Source of the DNA: Megamerina dolium | Lineage: Eukaryota; Arthropoda; Insecta; Diptera; Megamerinidae | DNA: 64,000 nt | Direction of reading: 5' to 3' | Assembly (NCBI GenBank): GCA_963854835.1 | Contig: OY978526.1 | Coordinates: 76,976,418-77,040,417, forward strand | In this document: positions 1-11,639 of the stretch, in pieces | Numbering within the stretch: position 1 is the stretch's first letter | Layout: every line of letters begins with the position of its first letter | The notes under the pieces: generated by a model | The model's database searches: none | The model's input: only the letters and a program-made list of their open reading frames with translations | Told to the model about the DNA's origin: nothing | Position numbers and translations under genes: made by a program

Positions 1-864
1 AGTTTAATGTAATCTAACCCATATACGAGTTACATTTATGCTCATACATGTATTGTAGAGGTACCTACTACACACATACATACATAGCTAGCTAGCTGTT
101 AAGTTGAACATTGTGTCCACCAGACATGATAGTATTCAGTAATCAGATTACTAACGATAAATCGTTGTGTCATCGTTGTTGTCGTCATGCCTGTTACTGT
201 TGCCATTTTGGTACTATTTTCCCAAGAGAGACATATGAAACCAACTTTACATGCATAATTTTGGAGCATTTTTCTGTTGTTGTTTTTTTTATTTGTATTT
301 TTGCTTTTGGCCTTTCTTTTTTCAAACCCCCCTCCTCTCGTTATGAAGGGACAAAGGGCGGATGCTTTGTAGTAGAATCACAGTATTTTACAAAGGCGAC
401 TAAGCTTTTTCGGATTCATACATATGTACAATAACATACATACACACACACCAACACACACATAAAGTCGCATGTATGCCAATTTTACACTTTCCACAGA
501 CATAATTTTCTTTTTCTGCACCAACTGCTCTCTATAGCCGTATATCGCAATAAAACGATTCTAGTATACTACGAATATACTATACTTTATATATATATGT
601 ATGTATGTATTTGTATAGGTACTGTACTATAAGTGTGTACTTGAAAATACGAATACATATGAGCGAGCATACATATTATACAAGTATGTGCTGTATGAAA
701 AATGCAATAAAAATCACTGTATGATGCTCATTTTTCGTATTTTTCGCGTTTAAATGCCTTATTTTGACTCTGAAATGAAATGATGGTACATACAATACCA
801 TATATCTACTCATATGAATATATATATAAATATGGGGTGTTTTAATAAGATTTTTAAATATTTG

Positions 865-1152
865 AAATCTTATCCTTCGATCATGGGTTGAATCTCCGAA
901 ACCGGATCTTTAATATCAAATAAATTTTTATTTTTTTTTTTTATATTTTTATTTTTTATCTTTTCGACTTTTTTTCTACCCTCAGCAAGCAATTGGTAAT
1001 TTTTCCGGCAGTATCAATTTACGCTGAAAAAGCTCGAAAGAAGTTATGTCACAAGTGTTCTGCCCTTCAGAACTGGCTAATATAAGTAGGCTCCTTCTAA
1101 TGCTATCCAAATATTTAACACAGAACACAGTGCTGGAAGAGAAGCTAGGCCA
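865..1152 (+). repeat. Degenerate tRNA-derived SINE copy
   Basis: A B-box-like GGGTTGAATCT near 885 is followed by a T-rich stretch. After that comes the body shared by all SINE copies in this window: GGCAGTATCAATTT, a CTCGAAAGAAGT block, ATGTCACAAG, TTCTGCC, GGCTAATATAAGTAGG, CCTTCTAATGCTATCCAA and GGAAGAGAAGCT. The A box and most of the head are lost. It abuts a LINE 3' fragment on its right. Homology to the better copies at 11779 and 60148 is clear by eye. Confidence 0.65.
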
Positions 1153-1159
1153 TAGGCCT

Positions 1160-1525
1160 ATCGAGGGCCATGCTCATAACATCGGGCCTGGGGGGTCGCC
1201 CACCGCTAATAGCAGACTGCGAAGAACAACTCCCTAGATCCGCTCGTGCCACTTTGGCGCAGCTAAGATATGAATGGAGCGTCTATCTGAACTGCTACAT
1301 GCACCGGCTGGCTGCTACAATTCCAGACAGATGCCCGCGGTGCCAGCAGAGCCCGCACGACACCCGTTATCTTTTCGCCTGCCCCAGAAGGCCTACCAGT
1401 TTGGCCCCCTCTGCTCTGTGGACGCACCCCCTGGAGGCTGCCGTCTTCCTGGAGCTGGTGGATGGGAACAACAACACCCAAACTGATTTACAAGAATATT
1501 TATGATTTCGAAATCGTTGTCTGTT

Positions 1526-1564
<39 letters not shown>
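1160..1564 (+). mobile_element. 3' end of a non-LTR retrotransposon (LOA/Jockey-like), (CAA)n tail
   Basis: The + frame from about 1170 to 1505 encodes the C-terminal end of a LINE ORF2. It has LPRSARATLAQLR, then a CCHC zinc knuckle (CPRCQQSPHDTRYLFACP, pattern CX2CX8HX3C), then LWTHPLEAAVFLEL. The frame closes in a short 3' UTR (TTTCGAAATCGTTGTCTG) and ends in a pure (CAA)n tail at about 1528-1564. The 5' part, including reverse transcriptase and RNase H, is missing, as expected from 5'-truncated target-primed insertion. Two relatives lie in the window, at 36735-37017 (-) and 42415-42946 (+). Assignment to LOA or Jockey rests on the general C-terminal layout and is uncertain. Confidence 0.8.
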
Positions 1565-1639
1565 GAAGGCCAAAGGGCTCTTTGCAGCTTATAATTGCAT
1601 TATATATTTTTATAAATGTTTCCTCCGAACATACTCCCA

Positions 1640-1862
1640 ATCTCAACTCCTTAACGGGGCTCGCATACAAAATTTTCATAAAAATTATCTGAAAATAAGC
1701 AAATCTGTTGTTTTTAATACAATTATAGTTCCAATTGAGCGTTTCTTTGGAACATACATACCTCTAATGTCCAACTCTTAATTAGCTTCCATTCAAAATT
1801 TTCGCTAAAAATATATGAAAATAAAATAAAAGTTTTTAATTTCATTATTTCAATTGAGCAGT
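1640..1862. repeat. Diverged tandem duplication, about 120 bp unit
   Basis: Two successive blocks share ACTCYTTAA, a CATWCAAAATTTTC segment, a TATMTGAAAATAA segment, a run of T-rich sequence and CAATTGAGC. The second copy runs directly into a 5'-truncated SINE. No function is apparent. Confidence 0.5.
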
Positions 1863-2097
1863 AACAATTTGCCAAAAAATGCTTCTTAAAAGAGCTCTGT
1901 GACAAAACTAAGTTAAAGTGATGTTACTACAAGGGTTCTGCCGTTCGGAACCGGCTAATATAAGTAGGCCCCTTCTAATGCTGTCCAAATTTAACACCCA
2001 AAACAGTATTGAAAGAGAAGCTCGGTGGTATCACAATGGGCCTTTCTGACCTAAGTGTGTCCTCTCAGGGAGAGGGCAGCCATATAATCTAACCTAA
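1858..2097 (+). repeat. 5'-truncated SINE with CCTAA-type tail
   Basis: The tRNA-like head is absent. The copy begins inside the body (CAGTAACAATTTGCC) and continues through GCTCTGTGACAAAACTAAG, GGAACCGGCTAATATAAG, CCCCTTCTAATGCTGTCC and GAAGCTCGGTGGTATCAC. It ends in GAGAGGGCAGCCATATAATC followed by CTAACCTAA. This is the second of the two 3' end types seen in the family. Confidence 0.8.
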
Positions 2098-2099
2098 TG

Positions 2100-5000
2100 A
2101 TTTCGAAAATATGAAGCATATACATTTCAATTTGACGTTATTTGCGAATTTTCAAGTTTATTTCTTACCTTGATTGGATATGGAAGCTTTCACATCGGCT
2201 GAAGAGAGCCGTTGAGTATGAGGTGAGGAAAAATATTGGTTAAGTAAAATTACTAGAGGTAATAGGAGGTAGGATCTCACATTTTAACCTTCAATTAAAG
2301 CGATATGTGAAGAGCTATAGCATTATTTGTATATTTTCAAATGTTTTTAGTTTAAATTTGTTGAGTAATTTCACCCCCTAAGGGTTGAAGGTATGGAGTA
2401 ATTGTGTTTCAAAAAAATTTTGGGTTTAAAAAAATTAATCGGCATTAATGGGGAGCGATTTTTATAAAAACGTCATTTTTGTCATCATTTTCATGGGGCT
2501 CATTAATTACACCCTGCCTCTCGGCTGGAAATGAGTGTGTTCTGACTGCGAAGAAAAATTGTATCATTGATTCCGACGTACTCGAAGTTAGCATTATTAA
2601 TTGGTCATTGTCTAAAATAAAGTCAACTGTAAATAATACATTTAGATTTTTTAGACATGAGATTACATGAGATCATTATTATTTAATTAACATCCTAAAA
2701 GTATGCTTTTATATTTTTCATAGTGTGAAGTACTGCATTCAAACAACAACAACAAAGTTTCGCAAATGCATAGATCTGATAAATGAAGAAAGAGAGAGTA
2801 CAAATTTGATCTTGTTTTTTTCTTTTTCTCTTAATACTTTTGCACATTTTTCTCAAATAATTAACAGGCATGTGCTTTTATAATATTGTATAACAAGCAA
2901 ATGTATTATATTAATACAATTTAGGAAATATTAGCAATTATTTTAATGAAGAAAATTCGTAGAAAATATCACAAAAAAAAAAATTTCCAAAGTTACAATT
3001 CAATTGGAATCAATGATGGCTGAATTTCTCAAATTTCAAATTATTCGGGACACCTTAGTGGTCACATCGAAATAAATAATTGCAATTTCTCGACTTGTGG
3101 ACTCGTCAGCATCATCCCTGTACGTTGCAATATTACGAATCGACACATTTATTACCATTAATATTTACTAAAGAAAAAACTGCTCATAACATTAATTGTA
3201 AAACATAAAATGGCCTGTGTAACGCGAGATATTAAAACGAAAAAAAAAAAAAAACACACACACAAAAATCACCCCAATGTATTATTAAAGCAAACATTAG
3301 TATGCGGTCCATTTTTTTATCGCACCACGCACGTCACCATACATTTTCACCCATTCTCTAAATGTATAATTTTTTTTTTTACAAAAAACAAAAAAAAAAA
3401 TAAAAACAATAATAATAAAAAAAAGGAAGAAAAGAATGAAAAAAAAAAAAAACTCATTGTTGTATTACAATGATTATGATCTTTGCTAAAAAATTATTGA
3501 TCTCATATTACCATTAAATCACCCTATATGCATGTAAGGATATAAAGGTATATACTAGAACATACTTGTAGACTTTTATAGGACGACTTGATTGTAAGAA
3601 GAAAAAAAAAAAAAAAAACCAGTTCACATATGTATATATGTAGTAAAAGACGTAATAGTAATAAATAAATGTGTAATAAAAATAAGAAGAAGAAGAATAT
3701 CATCATGATGATGACGAAAAAAAACTGAAATGAGAAATAAAATTGAAATTTATTATTTGTTCGGTTTTCCTCTTGTGTTTCGTTTTTTTTTATATTTTTT
3801 TTTTTTTGTATAATATTCTTTATCGCGCTGCATTGCATTGCAATTCTCGTCGAGTAAAAATGCCATATTGAATGATTGAGTGAGTTGACTGATGACATTT
3901 AACCCTCCATACGAGTATAATAATGTGCGTTATGCTATAAAAGTCACAAGTAGGTATGTTTTAGACATGGTATATATGAGTATTCTGTGTGTGTGTGTGT
4001 GTGTGTTGCGAATTTGTATTTTTGTTTGTGCTCGACTTATTGCCATATTGGCAATTTACCCGATATATACTCTGCCACTAGAGAAACTTTTACACTACTC
4101 GTGTATGATATGATGATTGTATGTTCTTGTATGTATGTGTGTCGCACATGTAACTAACTCAATGACGTCAACCGCAAAAATCATATTAAAAAATGGTCCT
4201 TGATACTCTACTATTACTCGTATGCTTTTGCATGTGCTACGATAGCAGCAATAGTAATGGTGGTGGTGCTGGTGCATGTGCTTGTAACCATGCTTGAATT
4301 GCTGTAACGGCGTTCAACTATTCATCAAAAATATGGTCTTTTTTTTTTTTTTTTTTTTTTTTTGGTGCCGGCACATACAATAAAAACAATTTTTTGCAAG
4401 AAAACGAACAACGAAATGTCACCAAATTATATTGTGTATGTGCGCGAGTCTAGTCTATACACACACATACAAACACACACATACACTTGAAAGTGTCACA
4501 AACATCAAAAGCGATGAAGAGGCCAGAGCGAAGGAGGAAGAGAGACCTCCCAAATTGTACCACCATCAATGTATTACTACAATACGTCATATTTTTACCC
4601 TACCCATCATCATGCATATGCATATGCATATCGAGAATAATATTGTATCTATGTAGATATGTACATATGTATGCAGCACAGATACTAAACAACCAAAGCA
4701 AGCAAGCAAGCAAACAAGCAAATGCTAAAAGCAACTCAGTGAAGCATACAAATTGTCAACCATCAGCTGTCAGCCATCAGTCGTAGTTGTGTATGCATGC
4801 TGCTGCTGCTGTTGCTGCTGCTGTTGCTCTTGCTGCATGCTGCAAACGAATCGTCATCATCATACATATTCATATTTGTGTATTCGAGCTCATGCAGAGA
4901 TAGATTGAAGAGCAAAGCGTGATTTTGTAAATAATTCAGTGTCAACAGCAACAACAAACAAGTACAACATAATCATCATACTCTCTTTTACACACACACA

Positions 5001-5400
5001 CACACACTCCCATACTCTAAAACATATATTGTACCTATACGTTTTGAATATGTGAGTACATGGTATGGTATGAGGGTATGTTAATTAGATCTTGACGTTT
5101 ATAAATATTCTTTGTACCATGTATGAGTATGTACACAAATAATAAATATACCGACATATCATCGTACTCCGTACTATGTACCGTAACGGACAAAGAAATA
5201 GCAGCATATTGTTTTGAAATTAAAAAGAATTTATCGAATAAATATTTATTTAGGCTAATGAAAAATTGAGTTAAGTAGTATTTGCTTTATTTCTTTTGTT
5301 CTTCTCTATTATCATTGTAAAACTGATTTTCAATTTCAATTGTCTTTGTTATCTTTTTTTTTCATGTTCTGGCGCTAATTGAAAATTCTAACAAGCGGGG
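2100..5400. other. AT-rich non-coding DNA with simple repeats
   Basis: I see no gene here. The stretch holds poly-A/T runs (about 3240-3255, 3600-3620, 3790-3810 and a long T run near 4337-4363), a (GT)n at about 3986-4005, (CA)n near 4450-4490 and 4990-5008, a CTG/TTG tract at about 4798-4835, and many TATG/CATA steps. Apparent short reading frames here translate low-complexity sequence (poly-K, poly-N, poly-F) and are not supported as genes. Confidence 0.7.
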
Positions 5401-5415
5401 GGTATAGATTTTCCT

Positions 5416-5694
5416 CTATCCGTCAGGATGTTTGGCCTTCTTGTTTGTTGGATTCCGAGAAAAATGCCTTAATTTAATCATGCGTGGTCGTTTAATTGCA
5501 TGAGCTTCAATAAATCTATAATAATAATAAGTCAATATCGACCCATAGAGCTCATGATTGCCTTGCAGACGGTACGCTCCCGCCATAGCCAAAGCAAATA
5601 TTTGATTACTTATTTGGTCGTCATAAAGTATTTTCATCAATTCTGAGCGATATTGATGTGCTCTTAGCTCGCTGGTGCCTGTCGGAAATTCCAA
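5416..5694 (-). other. Unrecognised 92-codon open frame beside a LINE relic
   Basis: An open frame on the - strand reads into non-repetitive, protein-like sequence (for example DDQISNQIFALAMAGAYRL and HELYGSILTYYYYRF). I do not recognise a family. Its first 20 or so codons overlap the frameshifted end of the RTE-like relic at 5700-5815, so the start is probably artefactual. It may simply be chance, or part of an unrecognised element carried next to the LINE end. Confidence 0.2.
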
Positions 5695-5815
5695 GATCTA
5701 ATAAGTTGTCCAGTACTGGATTCTTCCAACGGAGGTTGTGTGTTTTACTCTTTGTCTGCATCTTATAGCGGATTTCGAACGCATTCTCGGCTAAAGCATG
5801 CTCTTCCATTCACTT
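5640..5815 (-). pseudogene. RTE-type LINE C-terminal relic
   Basis: The - frame contains MEEHALAENAF, later NLRWKNPVLDNLLDLGIS. This matches the better copies at 39083-39271 and 40324-40512, which carry MEEHAPAKKVL, RPNLRWNDQVLENLTALGIS and NWRQLAKNR. The segment between the two motifs and the last residues is scrambled by point changes and a frameshift. Only the last 60 or so codons of the LINE ORF remain. Confidence 0.65.
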
Positions 5816-6059
5816 GGGGATTATGGGAATCTTATGTAGCACTTTGATCTCTATTTTTTTTTTTTTTTGAGGTATGGGGTATGAGGTTTCAGCGTCTTAT
5901 GAAAGGACAGGCAATTATAAGAGACTTTACAGTGTATTTTTTCAGGAGCTAATGACAGCATGTGCCAAAATTTTAATATTTAAAACAATCGGATCGGATC
6001 GGATCTTGCTTGACTTGCGTAGTCGAGTACTTTCGGAGGGTAGAAATGTTCGTTTTTGC

Positions 6060-6199
6060 GAGGCCAACTCTACGAACCCGAATGCAGAGGCTCTGTAGAC
6101 GGCGCCGGTTGTGGTCGCCATGCTTCTTAATTTGCCGCTGTGTGCACGACAACAATACCGAAATCATTTCCGTATTCCTGTTGCTACAACAACAACAAG
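6060..6199 (+). mobile_element. (CAA)-tailed repeat 3' end, family with GGTCGCCATG block
   Basis: The blocks GGTCGCCATGCTTCTTAATT, TGCCGCTGTG and ATCATTTCCGTATTCCTG, then GCTACAACAACAACAA, recur at 32595-32709 and, degraded, at 8905-9100. This pattern marks the 3' end of a retrotransposed element with a (CAA)n tail. No coding part is present, so the class is open. Confidence 0.6.
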
Positions 6200-7640
6200 A
6201 ATTGGTAGAGTGTAGTTTTCTTCGTTCATTCCGCAAGTGAAAGAGCTAGACTTCTAGTTTTGTTTCAAGACAAACGAAGCGCTTTACTACATCAACTGTA
6301 TAATAGTTGTTTTCTTGACTCAAGGCATGTCGACTTGGTCTCGTTCATTGTAAAACGCATTATCTCTGTTGGTAGAAACATAGATTTTATACCAGCAATT
6401 TTGAAGTACTAACAACGGCTCAATATTTGCCCAAAGAACGGCCACGTCACCTAACCTGATCTAAAGATTACATTGCAATTTGAGTCGTTATACTGTTGCA
6501 GTTGTCATTTCTAGGGTTTGTCTCAGGGTGCATAAAAACCATTAACTTCTCAAAGGCGTGAACTTGAGAAATTTGTCCATAGTTTCTTATGTCCCATATG
6601 GAGTTCTCACTGGAAGAAATGCCTTCACTTTTTACTTAAAATTTTTCCTGTTTAAAAGGTGGTCTTTCTAGAGAACATTCGGTTTTGGCCATGTACGGGG
6701 AATTTTTCTTCAGACTTCTCCGGGTTTCCCATACTGACTTCACTCGGAAATTATTGGTCTTGCACAAGGTATTTGATATTCCTCTTGATTAGTGATCGCC
6801 ACCGAGTTTCTTTCTTCCATTCCCCTAGGTCTTGGAAGGTATTTTTCTACCGAAAATTGCTAGACTCGTTAAAGGGTTTCGTGAGACATTTCTATTTTTC
6901 GCCCTCTACTTGGAAAACGTAGAGATGTGCTCCAGAACTTCGTTATTCCTTCGTCGATTTCTTTCGTAGAAATCCTCTAAGAGCATTTAGATCTAAGATA
7001 TGGGCAATCAGAGATTTTTAGGCAAAAGCAATCGCATTGTCTTTGATGTTCTATATTTATACTTTGTTCGACACGGTAATCTATACGTAAATCTATGTAC
7101 AACATAGATTAGTTAGTTAAAAAAAAAAAACAACAATTTTTTTTGTAGGCATATTTGTACAAGTAAATGTATTTGATGTTTGTATTGTAAGTCGAGGTCG
7201 TAGTCGCAGCCGCCGTCGTCGCTGCCGTCATCGTAACCATACAAATTTTGATTTATTCATTAACTTGAAATATTGTTTAAAAGCTTTAAACTTGTTTTCA
7301 AATCATATTTATTTATTTATTTATCAACAGTGGATTCTATGTTTGTGTGTCTCTATGTCTTTTTGTGTATCCATCTGTGTGTGTGAGTGATTTCATCAAA
7401 CTCTTTTGAAAACCAAATTAGCAATAGTGAGCACAGAGGCTGCTACTGCTACTTCAACTGCCATTGCTGCTACCAAAACTATGAATAACAAATGAAAGAA
7501 TATTCACGACGAGTAATTTTCGGTTTTACGTGTCAAAAACTATGAGCATGATGTATACTGTGAGGGTTCATTTTAATTCTAATTAATGGAAATTTCTATT
7601 AATTAATATTTAATGAAATGATGGAATTGTTAAAACCAGT
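6200..7640. other. No gene seen
   Basis: The stretch is mostly unique AT-rich DNA. A possible degraded SINE 3' end (ACGTCACCTAACCTG) lies near 6443-6457. There is a short A run near 7118, a GC-rich GTCGTCGCTGCCGTC tract near 7215-7235, and TTTATTTATTTAT near 7310. Confidence 0.6.
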
Positions 7641-8050
7641 TCAGCAGCGATGATGCTGCTGGTGAATCTGATGTTCTGGGTTTAGCGCGGTGGTGGAATA
7701 AATTTGTTTAGTAGCACAAGGGCAAACATCATACATCGACCACGTGCCAACTTTTGATAGGCGGATGTTGTATGCAATTTCGTTTAATCGTAAGTATTTA
7801 TAATTGAACAGATTATAAAAAGAAACGGCACGCGCCCATACAGGAAGATGGGGAGCGACAAAGAATACGAAAGTTAGAGTAAGAGTGCAAAAGAACATGC
7901 AATAAAAGCCTCCCAGCTTGATAAAATTACGCATCAACACGTTTGATAATATTTCAGCATCATACAAAGGGCATCAAATAATAGAAGGGCTCTCTTGCAG
8001 TCCTTCGAAAATTTGGTCAACACTTTCAGAATAGATGACGATAAAGAATG
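7641..8050 (-). pseudogene. Possible membrane-receptor exon relic (chemoreceptor-like)
   Basis: Read on the - strand from about 8050, the sequence gives a hydrophobic then amphipathic stretch: LILSAFFIVIYSESVDQIFE, then GLQESPS. It then hits a stop, while the +1 frame continues LLFDALCMMLKYYQT. Downstream a 108-codon open frame gives a second membrane-like stretch (GGFYCMFFCTLTLTFVFFVA). Just upstream of the first stretch is an AG that could serve as an acceptor. Alternating hydrophobic segments and the acidic linker recall insect odorant receptor helices 2-3. No diagnostic receptor signature is present. The assignment is inference, and the interruption makes a functional gene unlikely. Confidence 0.25.
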
Positions 8051-8450
8051 CACTCAAAATTAGCTGAGTCGTTAAAATACCACATTAATTAGGTGATTAA
8101 TCTCTGATTTTTACACACATTTGATCGTCGAAATCTTTATGGTTAACAATTTAGTGAAAATTTGGATAATTTATGCCCACTATTTGACGTAGAGCCCATA
8201 TAGAATCAGTACTTTGGTATTCTCAATGAAATCATTTCTTGTTACTTAAACATTTAAGTGAAACGATGATATTTAGTGCGTGAAATCGAGGCTTTAGTCC
8301 CCTATTTTCAAATATCCGCCTTAAGATATGATTATTTTGAGTGGTTTTATTTTCCAGAAACATCTTGCAAGATTGCAAGCCCTCTGAAATAGTGATGTCA
8401 TAAGAGTTTTGCCGCTCAAATGCTGGTTCCTTTCGATACTGGTAAAATTT

Positions 8451-8597
8451 AACTATCCGGGACGAGTCTACGTCCCGGAAGCACTCGACCACATGGTCGA
8501 CCAAGCCCCTTTCACCTTATTAGAATACGGAAATGCTTTGTACGGGAATAAAACAAAGCATTTCCGTATTTTTGATGCTACAACAACAACAACAACA
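8451..8597 (+). mobile_element. (CAA)-tailed repeat with terminal hairpin
   Basis: The sequence holds TACGTCCCGGAAGCACTCGA, CCACATGGTCGACCAAG and a hairpin formed by AATACGGAAATGCTTT and AAAGCATTTCCGTATT, then GCTACAACAACAACAACAAC. Sister copies are at 27255-27346, 40232-40687, 49097-49262 (-) and 63708-63900. One reading frame stays open across the better copies (core VYVPEALDHMVDQ, EYGNALYGNKTKHFRIF), which suggests either a coding C-terminus or close DNA homology. Confidence 0.75.
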
Positions 8598-8904
8598 GAA
8601 GCTTGACATTTGGGCTCTCCAACTCTGTGACACCTTCTGGGCCTTCTGTCAAATACAGCTACGTCTCATGCAGATCTCCACGCGGAGAAGTCGCTCCATG
8701 TAAATAGGCACCCGTGCAAGGACTCAATGATGAGAGAATCGCCTCCGCGTAGAATACGCAGGAATGCTGTATCCTACATTAAAAGCCTGAGGTATATATT
8801 GTGATAGAAAAATTAAGGATTAAGGGTATTTCATTGCAGAGTAGTGTATTACGCGATCGGCGCATTACGAAACATAGTGTTGGGTGGTCGCCCTGAATGC
8901 TCTG

Positions 8905-9160
8905 AATGTCACCTTATGTACGGCTGAGGTAGTCATGTTTCTTAAAAAAAGTTTAAAATTTACCCTAGCACGTTTTTTTCACGTGGCGTCACAGATTTCT
9001 CAACTTACCGCTACAGAAAAAAAAAAAAAAACACCAACGTAACAACATTTAAAAATCATTTCCGTATTCCTGCTGCTATAACAACAACAACAACAACCAC
9101 CAACGTTAACAATGACAATAGTTGAATCATTGCCGTATTCCTGTTGCAACAACAGAAGCA
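8905..9160 (+). repeat. Two degraded (CAA)-tailed repeat ends in tandem
   Basis: AATCATTTCCGTATTCCTGC followed by TGCTATAACAACAACAACAA ends near 9097. A second GAATCATTGCCGTATTCCTG followed by TTGCAACAACAG ends near 9158. Upstream, GGCTGAGGTAGTCATGTTTC matches the GGTCGCCATG block of the copies at 6060 and 32595. The two ends may be two insertions or a local duplication. Confidence 0.5.
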
Positions 9161-9199
9161 CGCCCAAGACTGTTCGAAGCCCCAGCATCAATTATTTAT

Positions 9200-11130
9200 T
9201 ATTCTCATTGTTTGTTTGTTTAAAGTTTTCTTTTGGGGATGAGAGCATTGGTTGTGCGGAAATAACAATCGAATTCGGCAGTATGCAAAGCAATGCGTTA
9301 TTTTTTGGTAGACGTTCTGATTTTCCTGTTTGTCAGCGTCAAACACCGGAATCCGATTAGAGCTTCCTGGCTGAAGCGTGTTTGCTTTCATACGCTCCAC
9401 ATATATTTTATGTTTTCCGGTGGAATCTCATTCGCGTTCACCCTTTTGCTCTCATCTATGTTGCAAAATCTTAGACTCAAAAAATATTGACATCATTGAT
9501 GCTAACACACGCTCTTCTGTGTCGTTTTTTGATGAAAAGGCAGTCCCAGCACATAGGGCTCATTACTTTGGATTTCAATTTCCTCATTCCAAATACACGT
9601 GCCGTTCATGCATGCATGCTCTGTTCATCATCGATGAAAAGTTTACGATAAAATTTCGCAACAAACTATGAATACTAATTAGTCAATTTTTATGACAATT
9701 TACAAATGTTGCTACGGTGTCAATTGCTCTATGAAATGTCACTATGAAGTGTCAAAAATACTGCCACTGAAAAAAGTTATTGCTATATAAGCATACATAT
9801 ACCATACTTCCACAGAGAGAACGCAGAACAGAGTTCATTAATTGTGTAACTATAAAGATAAAGTGAAAGATATATAGATAGACGGAAGGAAAAAGCGAAG
9901 AAGAAGATACACATTATATTAAAAATAATGTTTACATATGAGGCTTCATTAAGTCTACTACTACCATATGCCATCATATGTACATGCTCGTAAAGTAGAT
10001 GGTATCAAAAAATTTGTCTGCAAAATGTCTATGGACGCCTATTTGGTTGTTGGTTTGCTTTTATCTTACCTTTTCTAGCGTGTGTATACACTCATAATAA
10101 TACCTATCTACATATGTATGTATGCATGGCAATTTATATGAATTTTTGCAAATTGACCTCATTTTCCAAAGCGAAGAAAAACATTTTAAGACTATCATAT
10201 ACATTACGGCGAATGTAAGCGCGCCCCCTCCATTCTTGGGGTGCCATTTAAGAAAGCGTCCCATCAAACATACGGCTTCTTTATATTATTATTACGATAT
10301 TTTGTTGCTGTTGTTGGTGGATTTTGGGTTTTTTGTTTTTTTTTTTTTTTTTGTTTGTGCACATTCATATTCATGAAGAATGAAAAAACCAAAAAAAAAA
10401 AAAAAAAAAAAGTAAAATGAAATAATAAAAATAAAATAATATACGACTAAGTAAGTATATAGTCTGCTATTTGCTGTTTGGCTTTGATTTCCCTAATTTA
10501 ATCGTTACTACACGGTGGGGGGGATTCTCTACTATGTATGTGCTACCGTACAATGCGCCACATGTTATTTTCTTTGAATGCTTTAACCGTAATACCAATG
10601 AAGACGATGGCTACGATGACGACGACAACGACGACAACGACAACAATGAAGGAAGACGGTAATGCCTCAACAGCAACAATAACAAGTAATAGCTCGACGA
10701 CAGCGTTGAGTCATAATCAAATTTTTTTATGCGTGTAAATATTGTTTGTTTTAAATTGTGTAGGTGTGCGTGTGTGTGTGTGTGTGTGTGTATGTGTGTA
10801 AATGAGAGGCATAGAGTAATTCGCACAGTAATTCGTTCCAGGGACTCGAAGATCAAACAAATTTCATATTATTTTAAACGAAACCTGGATGTTATTCTTA
10901 AAAATGGGTGAATTTATGGAGACTTTTTGACTTTTTTCCAAGTTACGATGCATAGTGGGCTCAATTTAAATTCTATTTAAGTGCTGGTAACTGTTTCAGA
11001 TATGCCTGGTCATTAAAAATTTCCTTACAATTGGTCGGCACAGATCGTAAAGAAATACTAGAAATGGGAGGTTTGAGGGTATAAACATTTAAGCTGATGT
11101 AACCATTTTTAGTAGACGTTCAACTGTATT
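9200..11130. other. No gene seen; simple repeats
   Basis: The stretch contains T and A runs at about 10328-10352 and 10389-10412, a GACGACAACGACAACGACAA tract near 10618-10645, and a (GT)n at about 10768-10800. Short frames at 9293-9671 look hydrophobic but match nothing I recognise and have no splice or codon support. Confidence 0.6.
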
Positions 11131-11139
11131 ATTCTCATT

Positions 11140-11600
11140 CCCGGCGATTAGTCTGGAGCCGAATGGGGCTGAAACTGGTAGTAGCTTCGGCTGCGAGGTC
11201 TTACCAAAAGACTTTAAATTTGGTACCACAAGTGATCAGGTTGGAGGGATTCCAACCTAATCGTTGGGAACGGCCCTTCGGGGAGGTTTTCGTGGTGGCT
11301 GAGGTAACCCAAAGAACACACGGGTAGAGTATTCCACGACACAAGGCGTGGGATACTCGATGTGGAGTTGCATTGCACACCAGGGTGCTGACCCCTTATC
11401 TCAGAAGAGGTTTTAGGTGGGCCTCGATCCAAACCAAGGAGGGTAGTACGTGCTCCAATTGGTACCGTAGGAACCTGGAGGTTGGACTCTGATTTTCCAC
11501 TCCTGCGGGGTGCTTATCAACGCTTCAATTTGATACATTACGCTTTGGGCGTCGTGAGAAAAGGCCATCAGGCAAGGTGCTCACGATAAACACCGCTAAA
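11140..11600 (+). repeat. Composite dispersed repeat, copy 1 (partner inverted at 48170-48640)
   Basis: Many shared blocks are visible with the reverse complement of 48170-48640: GGTACCAC plus GATCAGGTTGGA, GGAACGGCCCTTCGGGGA, GGTAGAGTATTCCAC, GATACTCGATGTGGAGTTGC, CAGGGTGCTGACCCC, CAATTGGTACCGTAGGAACC and CATCAGGCAAGGTGCTCACG. On the - strand, 11214-11432 is open and encodes WNTLPVCSLG, HHENLPEGPFPTIRL and QPDHLWYQI. The partner keeps WNTLPACSLG, HHENFPEGPFPPIRL and QPDHPWYQI. I do not recognise the product. The DNA class (DNA transposon, Helitron-like or LINE part) is open. Confidence 0.7.
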
Positions 11601-11639
11601 TCAATGTATTATTTTCACGATGTATTCGTTTCTTTATAC

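Noticed and set aside
3524..3898. 124-codon minus frame
   Set aside because: AT-rich simple sequence giving poly-F, poly-L and poly-K. No codon or domain support.
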